A stretch of DNA of 64,000 bases from positions 2,604,001-2,668,000 of the forward strand of contig JACCLO010000001.1 in assembly GCA_029448655.1 (NCBI GenBank). The letters run 5' to 3'. The notes below the pieces were generated by a model that was not told the DNA's origin, did no database searches, and saw only the letters and a program-made list of their open reading frames with translations. Shown here in pieces: positions 55,137 through 64,000 of this stretch. The translations under genes and the position numbers were made by a program. The DNA comes from Wolfiporia cocos (Eukaryota; Basidiomycota; Agaricomycetes; Polyporales; Phaeolaceae). Within the stretch, counting starts at the first letter, position 1; each line of letters begins with the position of its first letter.

Positions 55137-56521
55137 ATGGCCAAATGGGCTGCCTACATCGTCACCGTCGGCACGGTGCCCGGCGTGTATGATTCCTGGT
55201 GAGAGTGCTGTGGCTGTGCTGCACGCCGTTTAGCGTTAAGCGCGCTGTAACTGCTGCATTGCCCAGGGACGACACCGCGGAGAAGGTCATCGGCGTCGCC
55301 GGGAGCGTGTACAAGGGGTACAAGACGCGCATCGAGGCGGAGGCCGCGTACCGGCGCGCGCACGCGGAGGGCAGGGTCCGCCGCGCGTTCAAGGACCCGA
55401 CGCCCGCGGAGCTCGTCCCGCCCACCCCCGTGTTCAGCCCGCCGCGCCCGCCGTCCGCCCCTGTGCTCAGCCCGCCACGCCCGCCACGTCCGCCACCTAT
55501 CGTGCACGAAGCCAGGAGGTACGCGTCCCCCGCTCCGTCGCGCTCTCGCGCGGAACATCCCGCAGAGCATGCGACAGCCAGGCAGTCCCCCGCCGCGTCC
55601 CCTGCGCGTCCTCTGCCGCGCGCCCGCTCGCCTGCTGCTGAGAGCGACGCCTCGAGCGCGTCGTGCAAGACGGACGTGTCGTACGTCGTGCCCGAGGAGG
55701 ACCCGACGCGCCGCATGCGCTGGTCCGACTACCTAGCCGCGCGAGCTGAGGGCGCGTTCGCGGATGCAGAGAGCGCACGGGGGTCGGCGTACGCCTCGCT
55801 GACGGCGGTGCCAGGGAGCCAGGGGGAGTCCCCCAGACGGAATGGACGCGCGCGCGGGTCTGCGGCAAGCGGAACGCCCGTGGGCACGGTGCGCACGACG
55901 GCCAGCGAACTGGAATATTGGGATGGCACACCTCCACGACGCGCGCATCCTAGTCCCGAGTACGGCCTCGGTGCGACGACATCGCAGCCTCACCCGTCCT
56001 CGCCTGCGCCGGGGAGCATCTCGTCCCTCCGCACGGGCGTGACATACTTCGAGCCCGACCTCTCCCGCCTGAGTATCAACGACGCCGGCGCACCATCGCC
56101 CTCACCGAGCACGCGCACACACACTGGCGCAGATGCAGACGCAGGCGCGAGCACGGGCTCGCGGAGCAGCGGCAGCTCTCGCCGCAGCAAGCGCACGTTC
56201 GCCGAGGCGGGCGTGCAGACACCGCGCTTCATGCGCGCAGGCGCGCCCTCAGCGTCAAACGCTCTCACACGCGCCGCGTCCGAGCCCGCGGCGGCCGCGG
56301 CGTCCGGCTCTGCGGACGGCCGCCGCATCGCACGCAGCCAGAGCGAGACGATCCAGCTAAGCGCGCCACTGAGCCCGCTTGCGCTGAGCTTGACGCAGCC
56401 CACGCACTCGCCGGAAACGGCGTACAGTGGTGTGGTGGACCCGCGCTCGCCTATGACGCGTACTGCGTCTGTCTCTGAGAGGTCTGTGCCGCTTTTTGTT
56501 GGTGGGATGTGCGTGAGCTGA
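55137..56521 (+). CDS. Long protein with RNase H1-type hybrid-binding domain and disordered tail
   Basis: 438 residues in two exons, 55137-55198 and 55267-56521. Residues 1-60 form the hybrid-binding domain (MAKWAAYIVTVGTVPGVYDS, then KVIGVAGSVYKGYKTRIEAE). The intron splits the Trp codon. The rest is low-complexity: Pro-rich repeats of PPRPP, Ser/Arg-rich segments, the conserved word EEDPTRRMRWSDYLAARAEG near residue 180, and SKRTFAEAGVQTPRFMRAG near 340. There is no RNase H, helicase or transposase domain. It may bind RNA/DNA hybrids or structured RNA; this is inference. A broken inverted copy lies at 60770-62059 and a truncated piece at 62838-63115. The frame upstream of the ATG stays open for about 15 codons from a possible acceptor at 55090, so an extra 5' exon is possible. 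Confidence 0.68.
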
Positions 56522-57536
56522 GTTGGGTGGCTTAGGACACCGATCTCGAATCGCCTTTCTCCTAACCCGCCATCTATCAGTGCCTTGTTCAAACACTGAA
56601 GTTTGGCTTGCAAGACTTGTATGTATCAGGTACGATGTGTTTGTATACTACACGCTTCATATATTCGCACGTAGATGAATTTGAATAGCGTGCACGCAGT
56701 GGCACGCTGATTTCGTTCTTCGCATACCCTTATATTTTGATGAGGATCGCCAATTTTGCTTCTACGGTTGCGGTATGCATTCTGTGGGGACGAAATGATC
56801 GGTACGTCTTGGCTCGAGCAGAGTATGATGTCGACGACCGTGTGGAAAGAAGTTGATATCTTCATGCGTATAAAATCGCATCTAATACACTGTGACATCT
56901 TTTCTGTCATTTCAAGCCAGCTCGATTTATTTCTGCACTCATAATATGTATGTGCGATTCCTCCGCGTACTATCACGCATATAGTCAAGCACGGCCACGG
57001 ATTTAAGGCCGCTTTTTCGATGGCTGCGCGCACCGCAGAGCATGCCGCACCCGCAGCCTCTCGCTCAGGCAGACCAAGGAGGATTGTAGAGGCCGACAAT
57101 TACACTGCATGACGGTTTCAATGCGTTCAGCAAGGTCAGTGAAACGGTGAGTGTGATGGATCCTGTGATCTTCTGCTGTTCCGTCAGTAACGGCCTAATT
57201 AGGCTGGCCAGACGTATTCACCGAGTCCACCTATCGCCTGCTGTCGCGATTTGCCGCAGCTTGTGGACCAATTCTATGTGTTGGCGAAATAATGCCCTCC
57301 CGTATCGGGAACCTAACTTCACCTCCAGGGGCACCACAAGGGTAGCATCGAGTTTATTCTCAGCACAACATAGAACTGCTGGAAAGTCGGAACCGATAAC
57401 GAGAAGTCACCTGCGGGACACATTTATGGTACAGACCAAAAGTACAGCACTGTACAGATAACAATACTTCGTGTAGAAGGAGATAGCACTTCGGCATTCA
57501 GTGCTAAGAGATAAGATTACGCAAGATACGATCACC

Positions 57537-58072
57537 TCACCCATCGTGAAGATGAACGCAGTAAAATTGGCTGTGTCGTCTCAATGCGTCTGGCCTGGAA
57601 AACCCACGCAGACAGCGCGGACACTGCAGGCGAGTGCTCCGCATATGCACCGATGCGATATGTTTACTGAGGTTAGCGAGACGAAGCTCCTTCCCGCAAA
57701 CCTTTCCTCCCTCTAGCCATCGACAGATCCCACGCTGCCCGTCATTCCATGAGGTGCTAAAATGATGGGCCTTGAGATGACGCCGTATGCCGGAGGGCGT
57801 GAGGTTTGTCAATCTCGAGTCACAGGAGGTATTATTCCATGTGCAAGCTGTGCCGGCCTCCGACGCCGCAGAGTCCTCACTGGACCCCTCATGGTGCAGG
57901 CCGTGATCAACGGGACTTGGAACATGACCAGGTGCAGCAGTAGATTGATCTTGCAGGAGCAGATCGGTGGATCCGTCCCAAAGGCTGCTGGAATTACTAT
58001 TCATCAGCTCGCGGTGCGATATGTCCAGCAACAACTGCCTCACTTGTCAAGTATGATGTCCGCAACGTCTAT
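57537..58072 (-). pseudogene. C2H2 zinc-finger gene copy on the left arm, start codon lost
   Basis: The mirror copy of the gene at 59283. The exon with the fingers is fully open (stop at 57537-57539) and encodes SGIRRHLKAHHF, CRWLEGGKVCGKELRLANLS and CPRCLRGFSRPDALRRH. At the place of the intact copy's ATG this copy reads ATA (58072-58070), and no substitute in-frame ATG is evident in the first exon. The first intron is shorter than in the right copy but keeps GTGAG and AG ends. It may be translated from elsewhere, so the pseudogene call rests on the lost start only. Confidence 0.5.
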
Positions 58073-58509
58073 GTAGTCAGTGTGGGAGAAGAACTCCACG
58101 CCGTGATCTGCAACTATAGAAGCTCTGACAGAATAGCAAGTTTTGGTGAGCACGAACGATTAAAATTCGCGGGGTCAAAGCACTTGCCTCTGGTAGGTAT
58201 CTTCTGGGTCAGTCGCTGGCGGCATACTAGTGAAATGCTGGATGAGTGCGGAAGTGGACGTTCACGAGTACGAGTAAGTTGCAGGATGTCCTAGTCGACG
58301 AACACCGGTTCCTTTGAAGGGGATGGAAGAGTGGTAGTATATCACAGTATTTATTGCAGACCAAACCGCTGTGCGTGTGGCATATTGATGGACTTGGTGG
58401 ACGGACGCGGGGTGGTTCATAATGCAAAAGTGCCAGTCGCGACATTGCCGCTCATTCAATATTCAAGTCACGAACATGCACTGAGACAGGTGCATGGGAA
58501 TCTACAGAG

Positions 58510-58637
58510 AGCGAGTGATGCTCCAGGTTCCGGGGCCCATTGTGATGCTCCAGGTTCCCGGGCCCATTAAGCTTAAGTGATGCTCCAGGTTCCCGGGCCC
58601 ATTATGCTTAAGTGATGCTCCAGGTTCCCGGGCCCAT
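58510..58637 (+). repeat. Tandem array of ~35-bp units beside the palindrome centre (left)
   Basis: Four units of about 27-36 bp share GATGCTCCAGGTTCC followed by GGGCCCATT. The units differ at their junctions (AAGCTTAAG or ATGCTTAAG). GGGCCC is itself a palindrome. The array is mirrored on the right side at 58718-58845. Confidence 0.85.
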
Positions 58638-58717
58638 TATGCATAATTGGGCGTCGAAGAGACTTCGGGTGCGCTGAGACCAGATAATTGGGCGAGACCA
58701 GATAATTGGGCGTCAAT
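58638..58717. other. 80-bp spacer at the palindrome centre
   Basis: The only unpaired sequence between the arms. It contains the words GAGACCAGATAATTGGGCG twice in overlap and ATAATTGGGCGTC at each side. It may be a remnant of the join. Confidence 0.8.
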
Positions 58718-58845
58718 ATGGGCCCGGGAACCTGGAGCATCACTTAAGCATAATGGGCCCGGGAACCTGGAGCATCACTTAAGCTTAATGGGCCCGGGAA
58801 CCTGGAGCATCACAATGGGCCCCGGAACCTGGAGCATCACTCGCT
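58718..58845 (-). repeat. Tandem array of ~35-bp units beside the palindrome centre (right)
   Basis: The exact mirror of the left array. Units read GGGCCCGGGAACCTGGAGC followed by ATCACTTAAGC or a close variant. Confidence 0.85.
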
Positions 58846-59282
58846 CTCTGTAGATTCCCATGCACCTGTCTCAGTGCATGTTCGTGACTTGAATATTGAA
58901 TGAGCGGCAATGTCGCGACTGGCACTTTTGCATTATGAACCACCCCGCGTCCGTCCACCAAGTCCATCAATATGCCACACGCACAGCGGTTTGGTCTGCA
59001 ATAAATACTGTGATATACTATCACTCTTCCATCCCCTTCAAAGGAACCGGTGTTCGTCGACTAGGACATCCTGCAACTTACTCGTACTCGTGAACGTCCA
59101 CTTCCGCACTCATCCAGCATTTCACTAGTATTCCGCCAGCGACTGACCCAGAAGATACCCACCAGAGGCAAGTGCTTTGACCCCGCGAATTTTAATCGTT
59201 CGTGCTCACCAAACCTTGCTATTCTGTCAGAGCTTCTATAGTTGCAGATCACGGCGTGGAGTTCTTCTCGCACACCGACTCC

Positions 59283-59824
59283 ATGGATGTTGCAGACATG
59301 GTATTTAACAAGTGAGGCAGTTGTGGTTGGACATACTACAATCGCACCGTGAGCTGATCAATGATTATTCGAACAGCCTTTGGGACGGACCCACCGATCT
59401 GCTCCTGCATGATCTATCTACTGCTGCACTTGATCATGTTCCAGACCCCGTTGATCACGGCCTGTACCATGCAGGGTCTAGTGAAGCCTCTGCGGCGTCG
59501 GAGACCGGTACCGCTTGCACGTGGGATAATAACTCCTGTGGCTCGAACTTGACAAACCTCACGCCCTCCGGCATACGGCGTCACCTCAAGGCCCATCATT
59601 TCGGCGATCTCTGGAACGACGGGCAGCATGGGATCTGTCGATGGCTAGAGGGAGGTAGAGTTTGCGGGAAGGAGCTTCGTCTCGCTAACCTCAGTAAACA
59701 TATTGCATCGGTGCATATGCGGAGCACTCGCCTGCAGTGTCCGTGCTGCCTACGCGGGTTTTCCAGGACAGATGCATTGAGACGACACAGCCAATATTAC
59801 TGCACTCATCGTCACGATGGGTAA
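59283..59824 (+). CDS. C2H2 zinc-finger protein, putative transcription factor
   Basis: 158 residues in two exons, 59283-59311 and 59377-59824, joined in frame across a 65-nt GT-AG intron. The start is MDVADMVFNN, then LWDGPTDLLL. Three zinc-finger units follow an acidic/Ser-rich stretch. The first is C-x6-C with TPSGIRRHLKAHH. The second is GICRWLEGGRVCGKELRLAN with SKHIASVH. The third is CPCCLRGFSRTDALRRH with a final Cys. This arrangement recurs in small Agaricomycete DNA-binding proteins. Nuclear action is inferred. The partner copy on the other arm has ATA at the start position. Confidence 0.65.
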
Positions 59825-60769
59825 GATGATCGGGTCTTGCATAGTCTTGCAATTGCCTCTTACTAGTGATTCTCGAAGTGCGCTTTCTGCCCATGCACGA
59901 AGTATTGTTATCGGTACAGTGCTGTACTTTGGTCTGTACCATAAATGTGTCCCGCATGTGGCTTCTCGTTATCGCTTCCGGCTTGCCAACAATTCTATGC
60001 TGTGCTGAGAATGAAACTCGGTGCTACCCTTGTGGTGCCCCTGAAGGTGAAGTTAGGTTCCCGATACAGGAGGGCATTATTTCACCAACACATAGAATTG
60101 GTCCACAAGTTGCGGAAGATCACAGGATTTATCACACTCACAGTTTCCTGATCTTGCTGTACGCGCTGAGACCGTCCTACAGTGTAATTTACAATTCTTT
60201 GATTTGCTTGAGCGAGAGGCTGCGGGTGCGGCATGCTCTGCGGTACGTGCAGCCATGGGGAAAAAGCGGCCTTAGATCTGTGCTGTTCTTGGCTATATGC
60301 GTGATAGTACGCGGAGGAAATGCACATACATATCATGAGTGCAGAAGTAAACCGAGCTGGCTTGAAATGACAGAAAAGATGCCACAGTGTATTAGATGCG
60401 ATTTGTATACGCATAAAAATATCAACTTCTTTCCACACGGTCATCGGCATCATACCCTGCTCGGGCCAAGACGTACTGATCATTACTTCCCCACAGAATG
60501 CATACCGCAACAGTAGAAGCAACAATGGCGATCCTCATCAAAATATAAGGGTATGCGAAGAACGAAACTAGCGCGCCACTGCGTGCACGGTATTCAATGT
60601 CATCTACGTGAGAATATATGAAGCGTGTAGTATACAAACATGTCGTACCTGATATATACAAGTCTTGCAAAACAAACTTCAGTGTTTGAACAAGGCACTG
60701 ATGGATGGCGGGTGAGGAGAAGGGCGATTCGAAATCGGCGTCCCAGGTCACCCAACTCAGCTCACGCAC
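59825..60769. other. Non-coding part of the right palindrome arm
   Basis: Mirror of about 56560-57530. Frames here are short and inconsistent between the two arms, which argues against a gene. Confidence 0.5.
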
Positions 60770-62059
60770 ATCTAACCAGGAGAAAAAAAGCGTAACAGAC
60801 CTCTCAGACACAGATGCAGAACGCGTCATGGACGAGCGCGGATCGACCGTGCCACTGTACGCCGTGCCCGGCGAGTGCGTCGGCTGCGTCATGCTCAGCG
60901 CAAGCGGGCTCAGCGGGGTGCTCGGCTGGATCGTCTCACTCTGGCTGCGTGCGATGCGGCGGCCATCCGAGGGGCCAGACGCCGCGGAGGCAGGCTCGGA
61001 CGCGGCGCGTGTGAGAGCGTTGGAGGTCAAGGACGTGTCCGCACGCATGAAGCGCGGTGTCTGCACGCCCGCCTCGGCGAACGTGCGCTTGCTGCGGCGG
61101 GAGCTGCCGCTGCTCCGCGAGCCCGTACTCGCACCTGCGTCTGCGCCCGTGTGTGTGCGCGTGCTCAGTGGGGGCGATGGTGCATCGGCGTCGTTGATGC
61201 TCAGGCGCGAGGGGTCAGGCTGGAAGTATGTCACACACGTGCGGAGGGACGAGATGCTCCCCGACGCAGGCGAGCGCGGGTGAGCTTGCGCACGCTGCTG
61301 CGATGTCGTCGCGTAGAGATCATTCTCGAGACTAGGACGCGCGCGTCGTGGAGATGTGCCATGCCAATATTCCAGATCGCTGGCCGTGGTGCGCACCGTG
61401 CCCACGGGCGTTCCGCTTGCTACAGACCCGCGCGCGCGTCCATTCCGTCTGGGAGACCCCCCTGGCTCCCTGGCACCGCCGTCGGCGAGGCGTACGCCGA
61501 CCCCCGCCCGCTCTCTGCATCCGCGAACGCGCCCTCGGCCCGCGCGGCGAGATAGTCGGACCAGCGCATGCGGCGCGTCGGATCCTCCTCGGGCACGACG
61601 TACGACACGTCCGTCTTGCACGACGCGCTCGATGCGTCACTCTCAGCAGCGGGCGAGCGGGCGCGTGGCGGAGGACGCGTGGAAGACGCGGCGGGGGACT
61701 GCCTGGCTGTCGCATGCTCCGCAGGACGTTCCGCGCGAGAGCGCGACTGAGCGGAGGACGCGTACCTCCTGGCTTCGTGCACGATAGGTGGCGGGCGTGG
61801 CGGGCTGAACACGGGGGTGGGCGGGACGAGCTCCGTGGGCGTCGGGTCCTTGAACGCGCGGCGGACCCTGCCCTCCGCGTGTGCGCGTCGGTACGCGGCC
61901 TCAGCCTCGATGCGCGTTTTATACCCTTTGTACACGCTCCCTGCGACGCCGATGACCTTTTCGGCGGTTTCGTCCCTGCATGGGCAATTCAGCACTCTCG
62001 CCAGGAATCATACACACCGTGCCTACAGGGACGATGTCCTAGGCAGCCTATTTGGCCAT
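60770..62059 (-). pseudogene. Broken inverted copy of the long hybrid-binding-domain gene
   Basis: Mirror of 55137-56521. The start ATG (62059-62057) is followed two codons later by TAG in place of the TGG Trp codon. The first-exon region carries further stops, and the GT donor has become GC. The body remains readable in two frames: one around 61420-61995 (KVIGVAGSVYKGYKTRIEAE onward) and, after a shift near 61470, one from about 61460 down to 60790. The tail no longer has the original stop context. The lesions make a full product impossible without repair. Confidence 0.8.
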
Positions 62060-62255
62060 GCTGCCTCTCTTACGACCGCCGAGCGCGTGGGCCACTTTGC
62101 CGAGGCTGCGAGGACAACGATTTAGTTTTGAGTTGACCTGCAACGTAGGCTCCGCACCGTCGCTGAGCACGTTGCATCAGATAGTACGTGCTTCTAGACT
62201 CGAGCACTCGGATTGAGGCACATCACCACCTCCGTCTCACAGATAGCGCTAGCAG

Positions 62256-62837
62256 TGTGCTTCCTAAGTGCGAGTGGGGATCGACGAGGATAGTGTAGAG
62301 TGACAAGTATATGTCAATCTAATGAGTGGTGTTTGAACTAGGAAGGATGGGTCGGAGCGAGAGAGCTCGGTCGGAATTGGGCAAATTTCCGGAGATGCTA
62401 AGGCTACGAGGATTTTGAAGGTGTGCGAAGGCCGAAAATCCGTGTTCGGAAGCGCTGGGAATGCGATGATGCGTCGGATTTTCGAGCGCTTCGCGTGCGC
62501 GAGGGAGACGACCGAGCTGAACCACGAAGGACCGAACTTCTCGAGCGTTGGTTGGCGGTGTAGAGGCCGAAACGAGGCGGTGGCACGACTACACCACCAT
62601 CCAACACGGCGCTAGGGAGAGGCTGGATGGGTCAGAAAACTGGTTTGCAGCGGGCTACGAGGGTCCTCGAGGAGGGGAGGTGCTGCGCAAATGCGCTTAC
62701 GCGTCTCTCATTCCTCCCCACTCGCTAGACGTTCGGCATAGCGCTCGTTCCTCGCGCAAGGCGCGAACTGCACACTTCGTCGATCGGAGAGGGAACGTGT
62801 AATGTGAGAAATGATAGTTGAATTACGTAATAGGGCG
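62256..62837. other. Intergenic, nothing recognised
   Basis: Between the palindrome and the truncated fragment. Short frames only. Confidence 0.4.
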
Positions 62838-63150
62838 AACGGAACGTCCTGCGGAGCATGCGACAGCCAGGAAAGCTGAGAGCGACGCTTCGGGCGCGTC
62901 GTGCAAGACGAACGTGTCGTACGTCGCGCCCGAGGAGGACCCTACGCGCCGCATGCGTTGGTCCGACTACCTGGCCGCGCGAGCCGAGGGCGCGTTCGCG
63001 GATGTCGAGAGTATGCACGGGTCGGCGTACGGCCAGGGGGAGTCTTCCGGATGGAACGGAAGCGCGCGCAGGTCTGCAGCAAGCGGAATGCCCGTGGGCA
63101 CGGTGTGCAACCAAGCCGCTGCGCGTGCGGCATATCCATGAACTTGATTA
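62838..63150 (+). pseudogene. Truncated fourth piece of the hybrid-binding-domain gene family, joined to palindrome-arm sequence
   Basis: Plus-strand sequence encoding EEDPTRRMRWSDYLAARAEG and SAASGMPVGTVC matches the middle of the gene at 55137, with internal deletions. From about 63112 it continues with CAAGCCGCTGCGCGTG and a CATATTCATGAACTTG-like word, which resemble 58365-58400 in the palindrome arm. So two parts that are normally about 2.5 kb apart are fused here, showing a deletion or rejoining event. Confidence 0.7.
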
Positions 63151-64000
63151 AGGACGGGAGGGCAGATACGCCGCTAGGGTGGGCGGCACAGGCGAAAGTC
63201 TTCCAAAAAGGATCCAAGGCGGGCGTAGTCCAGTAGTCGGAATGTAGGACTTTACGACAAAGCTGTCCACGCGTGCGCATCGTGCTTTGTTGGCTCAACT
63301 TTTGATTACATATAACTGGCAAATTGAGTAGGGCGTATGCAACCTGCGCCGGAAGCTTGACAGCGCAACATCACTGCATCATACCAAGGTCCATATCGGC
63401 TCAACTTCCTGGACAGCTCCTTCAGATGGAGATAATCCTAGATCCGACTCTTTCTTTCATTATGGAACAAGATTGACATTGAGCTGAAGACGTACTTCAT
63501 TAACGTTGACGCCAGCCCTTCATATTACTGTCAGCAAACTCTAACTTCTCGCCCAAGACGCGACGCGACTGAGTCACGTGGACGTGTTGTTTTAATTTCA
63601 AGTGGCAACGCTGAGCGCTTGCCCAGCCTCGCTCGGAATAGTGAAAGCCGACCGGATTGAAAGCCACCGTTGGCGAAAGCGCTTCATATCCGGGGTTTGT
63701 CAGTGGAGGATGACGAAGCACCACGGAGAGGATGTGGGTGTCGTTCAATTCGTCCCGCGTTCGCGATGCGGTTCTGCAGCTTGCTTCGGTCGCGGGGATG
63801 CCTTCCGATTGCAGTGGCCGTTGCACATGTGTAGCTAATCGGCGCGCTACGACGGTGGACCAGGTGTTTTCCCGCGCGGTCGTCACTCGACGCAATACCG
63901 GAAGAATATTGTTCACCCGTTGATTGAGCAGCTGCTATCGATCTGCAGATCTTGGTCGACTGGGAGACCATGTGTTACGAAACTGCGACGACGATGTCTG
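63151..64000. other. Right edge, no gene recognised
   Basis: The largest frame (63500-63916, minus) has no known motif and is overlapped by another frame on the opposite strand. No element end was seen. Confidence 0.4.

Larger units (their letters stand above)
54950..58637 (+). repeat. Left arm of a ~7.3-kb imperfect palindrome
   Basis: About 3.7 kb that reappears in reverse complement at 58718-62255. Mirror positions sum to 117355 near the centre and to about 117200 at the outer ends, so small indels have accumulated. The arm carries the long hybrid-binding-domain gene, non-coding DNA, a zinc-finger copy on the minus strand and a tandem array next to the centre. The outer limit is set where the similarity to the right arm near 62200-62255 (TGTGAGAC-GAGGTG and CCTCAATCCGAGT words) fades. 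Confidence 0.8.
58718..62255 (-). repeat. Right arm of the ~7.3-kb imperfect palindrome
   Basis: The reverse complement of 54950-58637 with substitutions and indels. It carries the mirrored tandem array, the intact zinc-finger gene (plus strand) and the broken hybrid-binding-domain gene (minus strand). Similarity is near perfect within about 400 bp of the centre and lower outward. Confidence 0.8.

Noticed and set aside
58638..58717. Assembly artefact as the sole explanation for the palindrome
   Set aside because: The arms differ by many substitutions, indels and gene lesions, so they are not one sequence read twice; only the exact centre still needs long-read support.
63500..63916. 138-codon minus-strand frame at the right edge
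   Set aside because: No motif, opposite-strand frame of similar quality, and no splice or promoter support.

Overview
The window is nuclear DNA of a basidiomycete fungus, most likely an Agaricomycete of the polypore type. The genes are split by many short GT-AG introns (mostly 43-70 nt). Recognisable products include an F1-ATPase delta subunit, a Bli-3-like flavin protein, HSP12, a GH55 exo-beta-1,3-glucanase, ATG27, ataxin-3, and several families typical of Agaricomycetes. The order-level placement is inference; nothing here fixes the species. Coding regions are GC-rich, so many long antisense frames are shadows. All gene models were spliced by eye. Where I give exon sums, they close in frame.

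Layout. 0.35-5.2 kb: mitochondrial ATP synthase delta subunit and a PH-domain/coiled-coil protein, both on the minus strand. 8.2-11.9 kb: mitochondrial class-III aminotransferase and Bli-3-like protein (plus), each with a perfect TGACGTCA site upstream. 12.4-16.7 kb and 26.3-30.2 kb: two diverged, inverted copies of a roughly 4-kb repeat carrying internal ~410-bp tandem units. Between them lie an LPGY-type protein of unknown function, an F-box protein, a membrane RING-H2 ubiquitin ligase and HSP12.

31.4-39.6 kb: a complete, young Ty3/Gypsy retrotransposon. It has two 373-bp LTRs with no difference seen, a 5-bp target duplication, and one 2239-residue Gag-Pol frame with a dUTPase between Gag and protease. 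It also has an 11-nt match between the predicted transcript start and the primer-binding site, which suggests self-primed reverse transcription. A 954-bp non-autonomous hAT-like element with an 8-bp target duplication lies 119 bp downstream.

43.1-53.9 kb: a many-exon GH55 secreted glucanase with two candidate microexons, a conserved protein of unknown function, ataxin-3 (minus) and ATG27 (plus). The last two diverge from a 306-bp spacer holding three ACGCGT boxes.

54.2-63.1 kb: a family of proteins with the RNase H1 N-terminal (viroplasmin-type) hybrid-binding domain but no RNase H domain. One small gene and one long gene are intact, one inverted copy is broken, and one piece is truncated. 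The long gene, its broken copy and a duplicated C2H2 zinc-finger gene sit on the arms of a ~7.3-kb imperfect palindrome centred near 58.68 kb. This palindrome and the self-priming, dUTPase-bearing retrotransposon are the most unusual features of the window.
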